Origin: Streptomyces sp. S3(2020)
GTDB lineage: Bacteria > Actinomycetota > Actinomycetes > Streptomycetales > Streptomycetaceae
Direction: 5' to 3'
Assembly (NCBI RefSeq): GCF_013044505.1
Contig: NZ_JABERD010000070.1
Location: 1-45,756, forward strand
Length of the DNA stretch: 45,756 bases
Part shown: positions 16,296-25,998 of the stretch, piece after piece
Position numbering within the stretch: the first letter of the stretch is position 1
Layout of the letters: each line of letters begins with the position of its first letter
Translations under genes and position numbers: made by a program
Notes under the pieces: generated by a model
Databases searched by the model: none
What the model was told of the DNA's origin: nothing
What the model saw: only the letters and a program-made list of their open reading frames with translations

Positions 16296-17780
16296 GTGAG
16301 CGACACCGACCCCTTCGACGAGATCATCGACGCCGAGACCGACCGCGACCCCGACCTCGCGGTCATCGAGGCCGGCAGCCGAACCCTCCGCACCCAGGGC
16401 ACCCCGCCGGAGGCGCAGGTACCCGCCCGCCCGGAGGACCCCGCGGTCGACAAGGCCCTGCGCGAGGTCGAGGCGGAGCTCGCCGGCCGCTGGGGCGAGA
16501 CCAAGCTGGAGCCCTCCGTCAGCCGGATCGCCGCGCTGATGGACGTGCTCGGCGAGCCGCAGCGGTCGTACCCCTCGATCCACATCACGGGCACGAACGG
16601 CAAGACCTCCACCGCCCGCATGATCGAGGCCCTCCTCGGCGCCTTCGAGCTGCGCACCGGCAGGTACACCAGCCCCCACGTGCAGTCGGTCACCGAGCGC
16701 ATCAGCCTCGACGGGGCGCCGATCTCCGCCGAGCGCTTCATCGAGACGTACGACGACATCAAGCCGTACGTCGAGATGGTCGACGCCCAGCAGCAGTTCC
16801 GGCTGTCGTTCTTCGAGGTGCTGACCGGCATGGCGTACGCCGCCTTCGCCGACGCCCCCGTGGACGTGGCCGTCGTCGAGGTCGGGATGGGCGGCACCTG
16901 GGACGCCACCAACGTCATCGACGGTGACGTCGCCGTCGTGACCCCCATCGACCTGGACCACACCGACCGGCTCGGCGAGACTCCCGGCGAGATCGCCAAG
17001 GAGAAGTCCGGCATCGTCAAGCAGGACGCGACGGTCATCCTGGCGCAGCAGCCGGTGGACGCCGCGCAGGTGCTGCTGAAGAAGGCCGTCGAGGTCGACG
17101 CCACCGTGGCCCGCGAGGGGCTGGAGTTCGGGGTCGTGGCGCGGCAGGTCGCGGTCGGCGGGCAGCTGCTCACCCTGCGCGGACTGGGCGGGGAGTACGA
17201 GGAGGTCTACCTCCCGCTGCACGGCGCCTACCAGGCGCACAACGCCGCCGTGGCGCTCGCCGCCGTCGAGGGCTTCTTCGGTGTCGGCTCGCAGCGGCCC
17301 GAGCCGCTGGACATCGACACCGTCCGCAAGGCGTTCGCGGCCGTGTCGTCGCCGGGGCGGCTGGAGGTCGTACGGCGCTCTCCCACCGTCGTGCTGGACG
17401 CCGCGCACAACCCCGCGGGCGCCCGGGCCACCGCCGACGCGATCGGTGAGGCCTTCGACTTCAGCCGGCTGATCGGTGTGGTCGGGGCCAGTGGCGACAA
17501 GAACGTACGAGGTCTCCTGGAGGCCTTCGAGCCGATCTTCGCGGAGATCGTGATCACCCAGAACTCCAGTCACCGCGCCATGGACGCCGACGAGTTGGCC
17601 GCGATCGCCGTCGAGGTGTTCGGCGAGGAGCGCGTACAGGTCGAGCCGCGGCTGCCCGACGCGCTGGAGGCCGCGATCACGCTGTCCGAGGAGGAGGGCG
17701 AGTTCGCGGGCGGCGGTGTGCTCGTCACCGGTTCCGTCATCACCGTAGGCGAGGCCCGGCTGCTGCTGGGGAAGGGCTGA
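16296..17780 (+). CDS. folC: folylpolyglutamate/dihydrofolate synthase
   Basis: 494-aa Mur-ligase-family enzyme that adds glutamates to folates and, in many bacteria, makes dihydrofolate. The ATP-binding loop is HITGTNGKTSTAR (about 96-108), the Mur-type centre is GRYTSPHVQSVTERIS, and HNPAGARA with the following GVVGASGDKNVRG belongs to the C-terminal ligase domain. The N-terminal 60 residues are an acidic extension common in actinobacterial FolC. The GTG is 6 nt after TAGACT, suggesting a leaderless message. It is directly followed by the DUF4233 gene, a conserved pairing. Confidence 0.95.
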   Translation: MSDTDPFDEIIDAETDRDPDLAVIEAGSRTLRTQGTPPEAQVPARPEDPAVDKALREVEAELAGRWGETKLEPSVSRIAALMDVLGEPQRSYPSIHITGTNGKTSTARMIEALLGAFELRTGRYTSPHVQSVTERISLDGAPISAERFIETYDDIKPYVEMVDAQQQFRLSFFEVLTGMAYAAFADAPVDVAVVEVGMGGTWDATNVIDGDVAVVTPIDLDHTDRLGETPGEIAKEKSGIVKQDATVILAQQPVDAAQVLLKKAVEVDATVAREGLEFGVVARQVAVGGQLLTLRGLGGEYEEVYLPLHGAYQAHNAAVALAAVEGFFGVGSQRPEPLDIDTVRKAFAAVSSPGRLEVVRRSPTVVLDAAHNPAGARATADAIGEAFDFSRLIGVVGASGDKNVRGLLEAFEPIFAEIVITQNSSHRAMDADELAAIAVEVFGEERVQVEPRLPDALEAAITLSEEEGEFAGGGVLVTGSVITVGEARLLLGKG

Positions 17781-17789
17781 ATCCCAAGA

Positions 17790-18146
17790 ATGCGTACTCT
17801 CTGTTCCTCGACGCTGATCGGCGAGTTCTTCATCATCGGCTTCGCCGGTCTGGTCGCGATGAAGGACGACGACCTGTCCGCGGGCACGGTGTGGACGGTC
17901 AGCGGTATCGCCATGTTCCTGTGTCTGGCGCTGTGCGGTGTGATCACCCGGCCCGGTGGCATCGCGTTCGGCTGGGCCCTGCAGATCGCCCTCGTCGCCT
18001 CCGGGTTCGTGGTGCCGACGATGTTCTTCCTGGGGGCGGTCTTCGCGGCGCTGTGGTGGGCCTCGGTGCACTACGGGCGGAAGGTCGACGAGGCGAAGGC
18101 GAGGTTCGCCGCGCAGGCGGACTCCACTACACCTGACGCTGCGTGA
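17790..18146 (+). CDS. DUF4233 membrane protein
   Basis: 118 aa with four hydrophobic segments (about 8-23, 33-52, 58-78, 79-95) and a charged C-terminus. This is the small membrane family that almost always follows folC in actinobacteria. The ATG is 9 nt after the folC stop, so the pair is cotranscribed. Function is unknown. The position invites a link to folate, but nothing in the sequence shows one. Confidence 0.85.
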   Translation: MRTLCSSTLIGEFFIIGFAGLVAMKDDDLSAGTVWTVSGIAMFLCLALCGVITRPGGIAFGWALQIALVASGFVVPTMFFLGAVFAALWWASVHYGRKVDEAKARFAAQADSTTPDAA

Positions 18147-18210
18147 CCGGCCGGCGGACACGCCGGGTAACCTCATCACCCCGCACACTTCTGATCACAA
18201 GGAGCCTCAC

Positions 18211-18624
18211 GTGAGCCAGCGCACCCTCGTCCTGCTCAAGCCCGACGCCGTCCGTCGTGGCCTGACAGGCGAGATCATCAGCCGTATCGAGCGCAAGGCC
18301 GGCTGGCAGATCACCGCGCTGGAGCTGCGCACCCTGGACCAGGACACGCTGGAGCAGCACTACGGCGAGCACAAGGGCAAGCCCTTCTACGAGCCGCTGG
18401 TGGAGTTCATGGCCTCCGGCCCGGTCGTGGCGCTGATCGTCGAGGGCGAGCGGGTCATCGAGGGCGTGCGCGCGCTGGCCGGCCCCACCGACCCGATCGC
18501 CGCCGCCCCCGGCTCCATCCGCGGGGACTACGGCGTGATCGTCCGCGAGAACCTGATCCACGCCTCCGACTCCGAGGAGTCCGCGGAGCGCGAGGTCAAG
18601 ATCTTCTTCCCCGGGCGTGCGTAG
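18211..18624 (+). CDS. ndk: nucleoside-diphosphate kinase
   Basis: 137 aa, the exact family length. It transfers the gamma phosphate of ATP to other NDPs through a phosphohistidine. The N-terminus TLVLLKPDAV has the conserved Lys, and NLIHASDS holds the catalytic His. RGDYGV and GPTDPIAAAPGSIR are family blocks. The GTG follows ACAAGGAGCCTCAC, a strong ribosome site. It ends at a hairpin terminator (18676-18701) before mreB. Confidence 0.97.
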   Translation: MSQRTLVLLKPDAVRRGLTGEIISRIERKAGWQITALELRTLDQDTLEQHYGEHKGKPFYEPLVEFMASGPVVALIVEGERVIEGVRALAGPTDPIAAAPGSIRGDYGVIVRENLIHASDSEESAEREVKIFFPGRA

Positions 18625-18675
18625 GTTTCGTGGCTTTTTCTGACGGGCCGTCACCGCGCCCGTCGGCCTGACCTG

Positions 18676-18701
18676 GGACGGCCGTATCTTTTCGGCCGTC
18701 C
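18676..18701. terminator. terminator after ndk
   Basis: GGACGGCCG (18676-18684) pairs with CGGCCGTCC (18693-18701) around the loop TATCTTTT. Confidence 0.8.
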
Positions 18702-18907
18702 TTCGGCATATGCGTGCCGATCGGGGGAACGGGTGCCCCCGATGGACCGTCTCCACAAGCGCGGCGGCGTTTCATCTGCTGACAATGGCGAAGACCCTCG
18801 CGCGGTGTTCGCGTAGGCGCCACTACGATGGAAGCCTTCACGTCACCGCACCCACTTCGCCGTCCTGAAAAAGCCCTCAAGCTCCCAGGAAGGCCAGACG
18901 AATCCTG

Positions 18908-19939
18908 ATGGGGAACTCAATGTCGTTCATCGGCCGTGACATGGCTGTCGACCTCGGGACCGCCAACACGCTGGTGTACGTCAGGGGTCGCGGGATCGTA
19001 CTCAACGAGCCGTCCGTCGTCGCGATCAACACCAACACCGGTGGCATCCTGGCGGTCGGCGCCGAAGCGAAGAAGATGATCGGGCGCACGCCCGGCAACA
19101 TCGTTGCCGTGCGTCCGCTGAAGGACGGCGTCATCGCCGACTTCGAGATCACCGAGCGGATGCTCCGCTACTTCATCCTGAAGATCCACAAGCGGCGGTA
19201 TCTGGCTCGGCCGCGCGTCGTCGTGTGTGTCCCCTCGGGCATCACCGGTGTCGAGCGCCGTGCCGTCATCGAGGCGTCGTCCCAGGCCGGCGCCCGCCAG
19301 GTGCACATCATCGAGGAGCCCATGGCCGCGGCCATCGGTTCCGGCCTGCCGGTCCACGAGGCCACGGGCAACATGGTGGTGGACATCGGCGGCGGCACGA
19401 CGGAGGTCGCGGTCATCTCGCTCGGCGGGATCGTCACCGCCCAGTCCATCCGCGTGGCGGGTGACGAGCTGGACAGTTCGATCATCCAGCACATCAAGAA
19501 GGAGTACTCGCTCCTCCTCGGTGAGCGGACGGCCGAGCAGATCAAGATCACGATCGGTTCGGCGTACGACCTCGACGCTGACGAGCACACCGAAATCCGC
19601 GGCCGGGACCTCGTCTCCGGGCTGCCCAAGACCGTCGTCATCTCGGCCGCCGAAGTCCGCAAGGCGATCGAGGAACCCGTCAACGCGATCGTGGACGCGG
19701 TCAAGACGACCCTCGACAAGTGCCCGCCCGAGCTGTCCGGCGACATCATGGACCGCGGAATCGTTCTGACCGGCGGCGGAGCCCTGCTGCGCGGCCTCGA
19801 CGAGCGGCTGCGGCGCGAGACCGGCATGCCGATCCACATCGCCGAGGACCCGCTGGACAGCGTGGCGCTCGGCTCCGGCAAGTGCGTGGAGGAGTTCGAG
19901 GCGCTCCAGCAGGTGCTGGACGCCCAGCCGCGCAGATGA
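18908..19939 (+). CDS. mreB: rod shape-determining actin homologue MreB
   Basis: 343-aa bacterial actin that polymerises at the membrane. In Streptomyces it is needed for spore-wall integrity more than for hyphal tip growth. Phosphate-1 loop MAVDLGTANTLVYV (about 12-25), phosphate-2 MVVDIGGGTTEVAVIS, and adenosine motif IVLTGGGALLRGLD are all intact. The ATG at 18908 follows AGGAAGG; an internal ATG four codons later is an alternative. A TACGAT -10-like site near 18825 is the likely promoter. A 14-bp hairpin follows, so mreC is at least partly transcribed separately. Confidence 0.97.
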   Translation: MGNSMSFIGRDMAVDLGTANTLVYVRGRGIVLNEPSVVAINTNTGGILAVGAEAKKMIGRTPGNIVAVRPLKDGVIADFEITERMLRYFILKIHKRRYLARPRVVVCVPSGITGVERRAVIEASSQAGARQVHIIEEPMAAAIGSGLPVHEATGNMVVDIGGGTTEVAVISLGGIVTAQSIRVAGDELDSSIIQHIKKEYSLLLGERTAEQIKITIGSAYDLDADEHTEIRGRDLVSGLPKTVVISAAEVRKAIEEPVNAIVDAVKTTLDKCPPELSGDIMDRGIVLTGGGALLRGLDERLRRETGMPIHIAEDPLDSVALGSGKCVEEFEALQQVLDAQPRR

Positions 19940-19953
19940 CGTAACTCTTCGAT

Positions 19954-19989
19954 TCCGCCGTACGAGATGATCTCCTCTCGTACGGCGGA
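19954..19989. terminator. hairpin between mreB and mreC
   Basis: Perfect 14-bp arms 19954-19967 and 19976-19989 (TCCGCCGTACGAGA and complement) with an 8-nt loop. Just beyond it GTTGATATAGAGG offers a -10-like TATAGA for an mreC promoter. Confidence 0.8.
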
Positions 19990-20070
19990 TCGTTGATATA
20001 GAGGCATAAGCTCGCCCATAAGCATCCGCGAGCCTCTGTACACCCGCCTACCTGAACACTGCACATTCCT

Positions 20071-21042
20071 ATGAGGAAGGCACGGCCGCCGCACGTGAGG
20101 GACACACGAGAGAGCCGGCTGCTCCTGGTGCTGCTGATCGCCATCGCGTTCGCACTGATCACGGTGGACATCCGCGGTGGGGAGGACTCACCGGTCGACG
20201 GTGCCCGCCAGGTCGCGGCCACGGTTTTCGGCCCCATCGAGGACGGTGTGTCCTCCGCCGTGAACCCGGTCGGCAACGCGGTCTCCGCGATCCGGGACTC
20301 CGGCGAGCGGCACGACCGGCTCGCCGCGCTGGAGAAGGAGAACGCGGCCCTCAAGGCGAAACTCGGCAGCGACGACCGCAACGCCAGCCGCCTCAAGCAG
20401 CTCGACAAGATGCTGAACGTCTCGGCCGAGGGCCAGTACGGCATCAAGGGCGCCGAGGTCATCGCCATAGGAGCGGCCCAGGGCTTCTCCTGGACCATCA
20501 CCATCGACGTCGGCTCCGACGACGGCATCAAGCGCGACATGACCGTCCTCAACGGCGACGGACTGGTGGGCCGCGTGACGACCGTCGGCCCGAACACCGC
20601 CACCGTGCTCCTCGCCAACGACCCCGACTTCACCGTCGGCACCCGCATGGAGGCCGGCGACGAGCTCGGCTTCGCTTCCGGGCAGGGCGACCGCCCGCTG
20701 CGCGTCGAACTCCTCAACGGCAAGGCCGAGGTGAAGAAGGGCGACCGTCTCGTCACCTTCGGCTCCCAGGCCGACAAGCCCTTCGTGCCCGGCGTCCCCG
20801 TCGGTGTCGTCTCCCGCGTCGACCCCTCCGGCGGCGACCTCACCCGCACCCTCTACGTCACGCCGTACGTCAGCTTCACCAAGCTCGACATCGTCGGCGT
20901 CGTCGTCGAGGCCCCGAAGAAGGACCCGCGCGACACGGTGCTCCCCGACAAGCCGAAGCCGACCCCCCGGCCGACCGTCACCGTCACGGTGACCCCGTCC
21001 GCCAACGCCCCTGTCGACGGCCAGTTCGAGCAAGAGCAGTAG
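20071..21042 (+). CDS. mreC: rod shape-determining protein MreC
   Basis: 323 aa: one N-terminal membrane helix (about 13-31), a coiled coil (about 70-105), then the paired beta-barrel MreC domain (about 115-280). A proline/threonine/valine-rich tail ends the protein. It bridges cytoplasmic MreB with MreD, RodA and PBP2. It is encoded immediately before mreD, 13 nt apart. Confidence 0.94.
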   Translation: MRKARPPHVRDTRESRLLLVLLIAIAFALITVDIRGGEDSPVDGARQVAATVFGPIEDGVSSAVNPVGNAVSAIRDSGERHDRLAALEKENAALKAKLGSDDRNASRLKQLDKMLNVSAEGQYGIKGAEVIAIGAAQGFSWTITIDVGSDDGIKRDMTVLNGDGLVGRVTTVGPNTATVLLANDPDFTVGTRMEAGDELGFASGQGDRPLRVELLNGKAEVKKGDRLVTFGSQADKPFVPGVPVGVVSRVDPSGGDLTRTLYVTPYVSFTKLDIVGVVVEAPKKDPRDTVLPDKPKPTPRPTVTVTVTPSANAPVDGQFEQEQ

Positions 21043-21055
21043 GAGCTGATTCCCC

Positions 21056-21736
21056 TTGCGTGTCAACCGGATCCTGCTCTCCACCTCCCTCGTCGTCGTC
21101 GCCCTGGTCCTCCAGGTCAGCGTCCTGTCCCGGCTCCACCTCCCGGGCGCCGTCCCGGACCTGCTGCTGCTGACCGTCCTCGGTCTCGCGATGGTCTACG
21201 GCCATGTCGGCGGCGCCCTCGTCGGCTTCGGCGCGGGACTGCTGGCCGACCTCGCGCCGCCCGCCGACCACGCGGCCGGGCGCTACGCGCTGGTGCTGTG
21301 CGTCATCGGCTACCTCGCCGGGCTCGCCAAACCGGAGAACGGCAGACTCAAGTCGGCCACCGGCCCGATGCTCGTCGTGGTCGCCGCCGCCGTCGGCACG
21401 ACCCTGCTCTACGCCGGTGTCGGCGCCCTCGTCGGCGACACCGCCGCCCGCCATGTCGGACTCGGCAGCCTGCTGTTCACGGCCGCGCTGTACGACCTGC
21501 TCCTCGCGCCCTTCGTCGTCCCCGGGATCATGGCGCTCGCCCGCCGTGCGGAGAACGACCCCCTCGCGGAGACCAACACCTCCGCCAAGAAGGCCACCGA
21601 CATCTCCTCCGGCTGGCTCTCCTCCGGCACGGGTCTCAAGATCGGCGGCCAGCGCGGCGGACTCGGCTCGCTGAAGACCAAGGCCCGGACCCGGACCGCG
21701 CGCGTCGGCCGTATCAAGGGAGTCAAGCGGCTGTGA
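21056..21736 (+). CDS. mreD: rod shape-determining protein MreD
   Basis: 226 aa with five to six membrane helices in the first 165 residues, then a basic Lys/Arg/Gly tail. TTG start at 21056 with GGAG nine nt upstream. No ATG or GTG lies in frame nearby, and MRVNRILLS is a plausible MreD start. It works with MreC in the elongation/spore-wall complex. Confidence 0.9.
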   Translation: MRVNRILLSTSLVVVALVLQVSVLSRLHLPGAVPDLLLLTVLGLAMVYGHVGGALVGFGAGLLADLAPPADHAAGRYALVLCVIGYLAGLAKPENGRLKSATGPMLVVVAAAVGTTLLYAGVGALVGDTAARHVGLGSLLFTAALYDLLLAPFVVPGIMALARRAENDPLAETNTSAKKATDISSGWLSSGTGLKIGGQRGGLGSLKTKARTRTARVGRIKGVKRL

Positions 21737-21852
21737 CCGCAGGTGAGTTCACTCGAACGGGTTTCCTGGTGAGGAACGTCGTCTCACAGGTCAGCCGTTC
21801 ATCATTCGTACGCGCACACAACTCGGCGCACTGAGAGGGGGCGGCAGCCGCA

Positions 21853-24099
21853 GTGACCAACATCCCCGAGACCGGTCGGACTCCACGGGTCCAGATCCGG
21901 CTCATCGTGATCCAGATCCTCGTCCTGTCCCTCCTCGGCACCCTCGGCGGGCGCCTGTGGTACCTCCAGATCCGCGAGGGCGACGAGTACGCCAAGGAGG
22001 CGTCCGGCAACCACGTCCAGCAGGTCGTGGAACCCGCCGTCCGCGGCTCGATCCTGGACGCGCGCGGCGTACCGATCGCCGACAACGAGACACGGCTCGT
22101 GGTCTCCGCCTCCCGCACCGACCTGCTGAAGATGAAGGACGACGGCAAGGCCGTCCTCACCAAGCTCGCCGGGGTCCTCGGTATGAAGCCCGAGGAGGTC
22201 ATGCAGAAGGTCCGGCTGTGCGACGCCGAGACCCCCCAGCCCTGCTGGAACGGCTCGCCGTACCAGCCGATCCCCATCACCGACGAGGCCACCGCCAAGC
22301 AGGCACTCCAGATCCGCGAGCGCGCCGAGGACTTCCCCGGCATCACCGCCGAGCCCGAGGCCGTGCGCCGCTACGCGAGCCCCGGCAAGGCCAACACCGC
22401 CCAGGTCCTCGGCTATCTCTCCCCGGTCACCGACGAGGAGATCACCGAGGCCCAGGACACCGACTCGCCCTATCTGCGCTCCGACCAGGTGGGCCGCAGC
22501 GGACTGGAGCGCGAGTACGACAAGGAGCTGCGCGGCAAGGCCGGCGTCACCCGCTACGAGGTCGACAACCTCGGCCGCGTCATCGGCCAGGCCGCCAGCG
22601 ACGACGCCCAGCCCGGCTCCAACCTCGTCACCAGCATCGACGCCCGCGTCCAGCGGGTCGCCGAGTACGAACTGAACGACGCGATGAAGAAGGCCCGCGA
22701 CGTCTTCGACGACAACACCGGCGAAAACTACAAGGCCGACTCCGGCGCCGTCGTCGTCATGGAGGCCAAGACCGGCCGCGTCGTCGCCATGGCCTCCAAC
22801 CCGACCTACGACCCGAACGCCTGGGTCGGCGGCATCTCCGCCAAGGACTACACCAAGCTGACGGGCAAGGACTCCAACTACCCGCTGCTCAACCGGGCCA
22901 TCCAGGGCCAGTCGGCACCCGGCTCCATCTTCAAGGTGGTCCCGACCGCCGCCGCGATCAACGCCGGGTACTCCTTCGACGGCCCCTACGACTGCTCGAG
23001 CTCGTACTCGATCGGCGGCCAGGTCTTCAAGAACTTCGAGACCAAGGGATACGGCCCGATCAGCCTCGGCCGCGCCCTGGAGGTCTCCTGCGACACCGTC
23101 TTCTACCGGCTCTCCCACGAGGAGTGGAAGAAGGACGGCGGCACCAAGCCGAAGAAGGACGCCAAGAACTGGTTCTACAAGACGGCCCACCAGTTCGGCC
23201 TCGGCGCCGAGACCGGCATCGACCTGCCCAACGAGGTCACCGGCCGCATCCCGGACCGCCAGTGGAAGATCGACTACTGGAAGGCCAACAAGGACGCCTG
23301 GTGCAAGACCGGCAAGAAGGGCGGCACCTACGCCGAGCAGATCGCCTACGAGAACTGCCTCGAAGGCAATCTGATGCGCGCCGGTGACTCCGTCAACTAC
23401 TCCATCGGACAGGGCGACACCCTCGTCACCCCCATCCAGATGGCCACCATCTACGCGGCGATCTCCAACGGCGGCACCCTCTACACCCCGTCCGTCGGCA
23501 AGGCCATCGTCAGCGCGGACGGCAAGACCGTCGACGAGATCAAGCCCAAGACACACGGCAAGCTGCCCATAAGCAAGAAGACGCTGGCCGAGATGGACGA
23601 CGCGCTCGCGGGCGTCGCCACCCGCGGCACCGCCGCCTGGCGGTTCGGCGGCTGGCCGCAGGACGAGATCCCGATGCACGCCAAGACCGGTACCGCCGAG
23701 GTCTACGGCAAGCAGACGACGTCCTGGTTCGCCACGTACACCAAGGACTACACGGTCGTCATGACCATCTCCCAGGGTGGTACGGGCTCCGGAGCCTCCG
23801 GCCCCGCCGTGCGCAACATCTACAACGCGCTGTACGGCGTCGCCGCCGACGGCACCATCAACAAGAAGAACGCCCTGCTGCCCACCCCGCAGAAGAGCCT
23901 GCCGAAGGTCCAGACGGACGGCACCATCAAGTCCCCGAAGGTCGGCAAGGACCCGGCCAAGGAACAGCGGGTGAGCCAGGAAGGCACGCCCGAGCCGGAC
24001 GAGACGCAGCTGGCGGCGACCGTGGAGAACAGGGCGACAGGCAACCGCAACACCCGCAGGCGGCGCCACAGGCGAGGTAGCCGGAGGATGTGCACATGA
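21853..24099 (+). CDS. mrdA: penicillin-binding protein 2 (peptidoglycan transpeptidase)
   Basis: 748-aa class B PBP: a cytoplasmic N-terminus, one membrane anchor (about 18-37), a dimerisation/pedestal domain, and a transpeptidase domain. The active-site serine is Ser358 in SIFK (358-361), the SxN-type motif lies in SVNYSIGQGD, and KTG is at 611-613. The enzyme cross-links peptidoglycan made by RodA. The C-terminus is a long basic Arg-rich tail. The stop overlaps the rodA ATG (ATGA), so the two partners are translationally coupled, matching their known stoichiometric complex. GTG start after GAGAGGGGG. Confidence 0.95.
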   Translation: MTNIPETGRTPRVQIRLIVIQILVLSLLGTLGGRLWYLQIREGDEYAKEASGNHVQQVVEPAVRGSILDARGVPIADNETRLVVSASRTDLLKMKDDGKAVLTKLAGVLGMKPEEVMQKVRLCDAETPQPCWNGSPYQPIPITDEATAKQALQIRERAEDFPGITAEPEAVRRYASPGKANTAQVLGYLSPVTDEEITEAQDTDSPYLRSDQVGRSGLEREYDKELRGKAGVTRYEVDNLGRVIGQAASDDAQPGSNLVTSIDARVQRVAEYELNDAMKKARDVFDDNTGENYKADSGAVVVMEAKTGRVVAMASNPTYDPNAWVGGISAKDYTKLTGKDSNYPLLNRAIQGQSAPGSIFKVVPTAAAINAGYSFDGPYDCSSSYSIGGQVFKNFETKGYGPISLGRALEVSCDTVFYRLSHEEWKKDGGTKPKKDAKNWFYKTAHQFGLGAETGIDLPNEVTGRIPDRQWKIDYWKANKDAWCKTGKKGGTYAEQIAYENCLEGNLMRAGDSVNYSIGQGDTLVTPIQMATIYAAISNGGTLYTPSVGKAIVSADGKTVDEIKPKTHGKLPISKKTLAEMDDALAGVATRGTAAWRFGGWPQDEIPMHAKTGTAEVYGKQTTSWFATYTKDYTVVMTISQGGTGSGASGPAVRNIYNALYGVAADGTINKKNALLPTPQKSLPKVQTDGTIKSPKVGKDPAKEQRVSQEGTPEPDETQLAATVENRATGNRNTRRRRHRRGSRRMCT

Positions 24100-25292
24100 C
24101 CGGCAACAGCTTCTCCGTCTCCGGCTACGGGCCCGAGCGGGCGGGCTGGACGCGGCTGTTCGCCCGCGACTCGCTGGCCCGCCGGCTGGACTGGCCGATA
24201 CTGTTCGCGGCCCTCGCCCTGTCGCTGATCGGCTCCCTGCTGGTCTTCTCGGCCACCCGCAACCGCACCGAGATCAACCAGGGCGACCAGTACTACTTCC
24301 TGTTCCGCCACCTCATGAACACCGGCATCGGCTTCGCCTTGATGATCGGCACCGTCTGGCTCGGCCACCGCGCCCTGCGCACAGCCGTGCCGATCCTCTA
24401 CGGCGCCTCGGTGTTCCTGATCCTGATGGTGCTCACACCACTCGGCTCCACGGTCAACGGCGCCCACTCGTGGATCGTCATCGGCGGCGGCTTCTCGCTC
24501 CAGCCCTCGGAGTTCGTGAAGGTCACGATCATCCTCGGCATGGCGATGCTGCTGGCGGCCCGGGTCGACGCGGGCGACAAGCCCTACCCCGACCATCGCA
24601 CCGTCCTCCAGGCACTGGGCCTGGCCGCCGTACCGATGCTCGTCGTCATGCTGATGCCCGACCTCGGGTCGGTCATGGTCATGGTCATCATCGTGCTCGG
24701 CGTGCTGCTGGCCTCGGGCGCCTCCAACCGCTGGGTCTTCGGCCTGCTCGGCGCGGGCACGATGGGTGCGCTCGCGGTCTGGCAGCTCGGCGTCCTGGAC
24801 GACTACCAGATCGCCCGCTTCGCCGCCTTCGCCAACCCCAGCCTCGACCCGGCCGGCGTCGGCTACAACACCAACCAGGCGCGTATCGCGATCGGTTCGG
24901 GCGGACTGACGGGCTCGGGTCTGTTCCACGGCTCGCAGACGACGGGCCAGTTCGTGCCGGAGCAGCAGACCGACTTCGTGTTCACGGTGGCGGGGGAGGA
25001 GCTGGGCTTCGTCGGCGCGGGCCTGATCATCGTGCTGCTCGGTGTCGTGCTGTGGCGGGCCTGCCGTATCGCCCGCGAGACGACGGAGCTGTACGGCACG
25101 ATCGTCGCCGCCGGGATCGTGGCCTGGTTCGCCTTCCAGGCCTTCGAGAACATCGGGATGACCCTGGGGATCATGCCGGTCACCGGTCTGCCGCTGCCGT
25201 TCGTGTCCTACGGCGGTTCGTCGATGTTCGCGGTGTGGGTGGCGGTGGGCCTGTTGCAGTCGATCAGGGTGCAGCGGCCGATGTCGGCGTAG
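24096..25292 (+). CDS. rodA: RodA-type SEDS peptidoglycan glycosyltransferase
   Basis: 398-aa SEDS glycosyltransferase with ten membrane helices, polymerising glycan strands from lipid II. Signatures include GAHSWIVIGGGFSLQPSEFVK (the catalytic-side SEDS block), the conserved Asp in MLMPDLGS, and GLPLPFVSYGGSS near the C-terminus. I chose ATG 24096 over GTG 24090 because GGAGG lies 8 nt upstream and the ATGA overlap with the PBP2 gene is classical. In Streptomyces this homologue (sfr) acts with MreBCD in sporulation-wall synthesis. Confidence 0.94.
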   Translation: MTGNSFSVSGYGPERAGWTRLFARDSLARRLDWPILFAALALSLIGSLLVFSATRNRTEINQGDQYYFLFRHLMNTGIGFALMIGTVWLGHRALRTAVPILYGASVFLILMVLTPLGSTVNGAHSWIVIGGGFSLQPSEFVKVTIILGMAMLLAARVDAGDKPYPDHRTVLQALGLAAVPMLVVMLMPDLGSVMVMVIIVLGVLLASGASNRWVFGLLGAGTMGALAVWQLGVLDDYQIARFAAFANPSLDPAGVGYNTNQARIAIGSGGLTGSGLFHGSQTTGQFVPEQQTDFVFTVAGEELGFVGAGLIIVLLGVVLWRACRIARETTELYGTIVAAGIVAWFAFQAFENIGMTLGIMPVTGLPLPFVSYGGSSMFAVWVAVGLLQSIRVQRPMSA

Positions 25293-25315
25293 CGCTGCCG
25301 TGGAGGGGGAGTGGG

Positions 25316-25924
25316 ATGTCGGACGAGTACGTGGCCGTGTGCCCGGTCGGTGAGGAGCTGGTGAGCCGGCTCCTGGGCCTGGCGGAGCTGGATCTGACCG
25401 ACGGCGAGGCCGTCGAGGCAGGGATCCGCGAGGCCGGCTGGCCCGACTGGTCGCAGGCGGTACAGGGGCCGGCGTACGAGGACACGCCCGACGTCCCCGA
25501 CGCCACGCATGTCACACCGGACGGCCACTTCGTCACCGCCGACGGCGACGGCACGCTCCAGCTGCCCTTCGCCTACCTCTACACGGTCGACGGCGGCCTG
25601 CTCGACGAGGACATCTGGGGTCCCATACCCGGCTGGACCAGCCAGGAGGGTGCCTGGCGGCCGGAGTTCGACGCCCACTTCGCCACCGTCGTCCAGCTCT
25701 TCACCGACCGGCTCGGCCTGCCGGACCACGACATCCGCCGGCCCAGGTACGACAGCCGGTACGTCAGCTGGCGCCTGGAACACACCGTGGTGATCGTCGG
25801 GCAGGGCCCCGAACCGATGTCGTACCACCAGTTCGAGGACGCCCATGTCCTTCTGGTCTCCCGGACGGCGAAGGACGCGCCGTTCCCGGAAGGCGAGGCG
25901 ATGCGGGCGCTGGTCACCTCCTGA
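25316..25924 (+). CDS. conserved hypothetical protein
   Basis: 202 aa, acidic, soluble, no signal peptide or membrane helix. ATG after GAGGGGGAGTGGG. Tryptophans and aspartates are frequent in the middle (WGPIPGW, EGAWRPEFDAHF), giving an alpha/beta domain of unknown family. It follows rodA by 23 nt and could be read on the same transcript. Codon use is normal for the chromosome. I do not recognise the family. Confidence 0.75.
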   Translation: MSDEYVAVCPVGEELVSRLLGLAELDLTDGEAVEAGIREAGWPDWSQAVQGPAYEDTPDVPDATHVTPDGHFVTADGDGTLQLPFAYLYTVDGGLLDEDIWGPIPGWTSQEGAWRPEFDAHFATVVQLFTDRLGLPDHDIRRPRYDSRYVSWRLEHTVVIVGQGPEPMSYHQFEDAHVLLVSRTAKDAPFPEGEAMRALVTS

Positions 25925-25986
25925 TACCCGGCGGTTTGCCCAGGATTCACGGTCGGTGCCCTCTGCCGTCGCGGCCCGACTGCGTC

Positions 25987-25992
25987 TAGATT
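25987..25992 (+). promoter_or_regulatory. -10 hexamer of leaderless CYTH/CHAD gene
   Basis: TAGATT, then CAGTTC, then ATG. The 6-nt spacing is identical to that of valS and folC, with no ribosome-binding site. Confidence 0.55.
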
Positions 25993-25998
25993 CAGTTC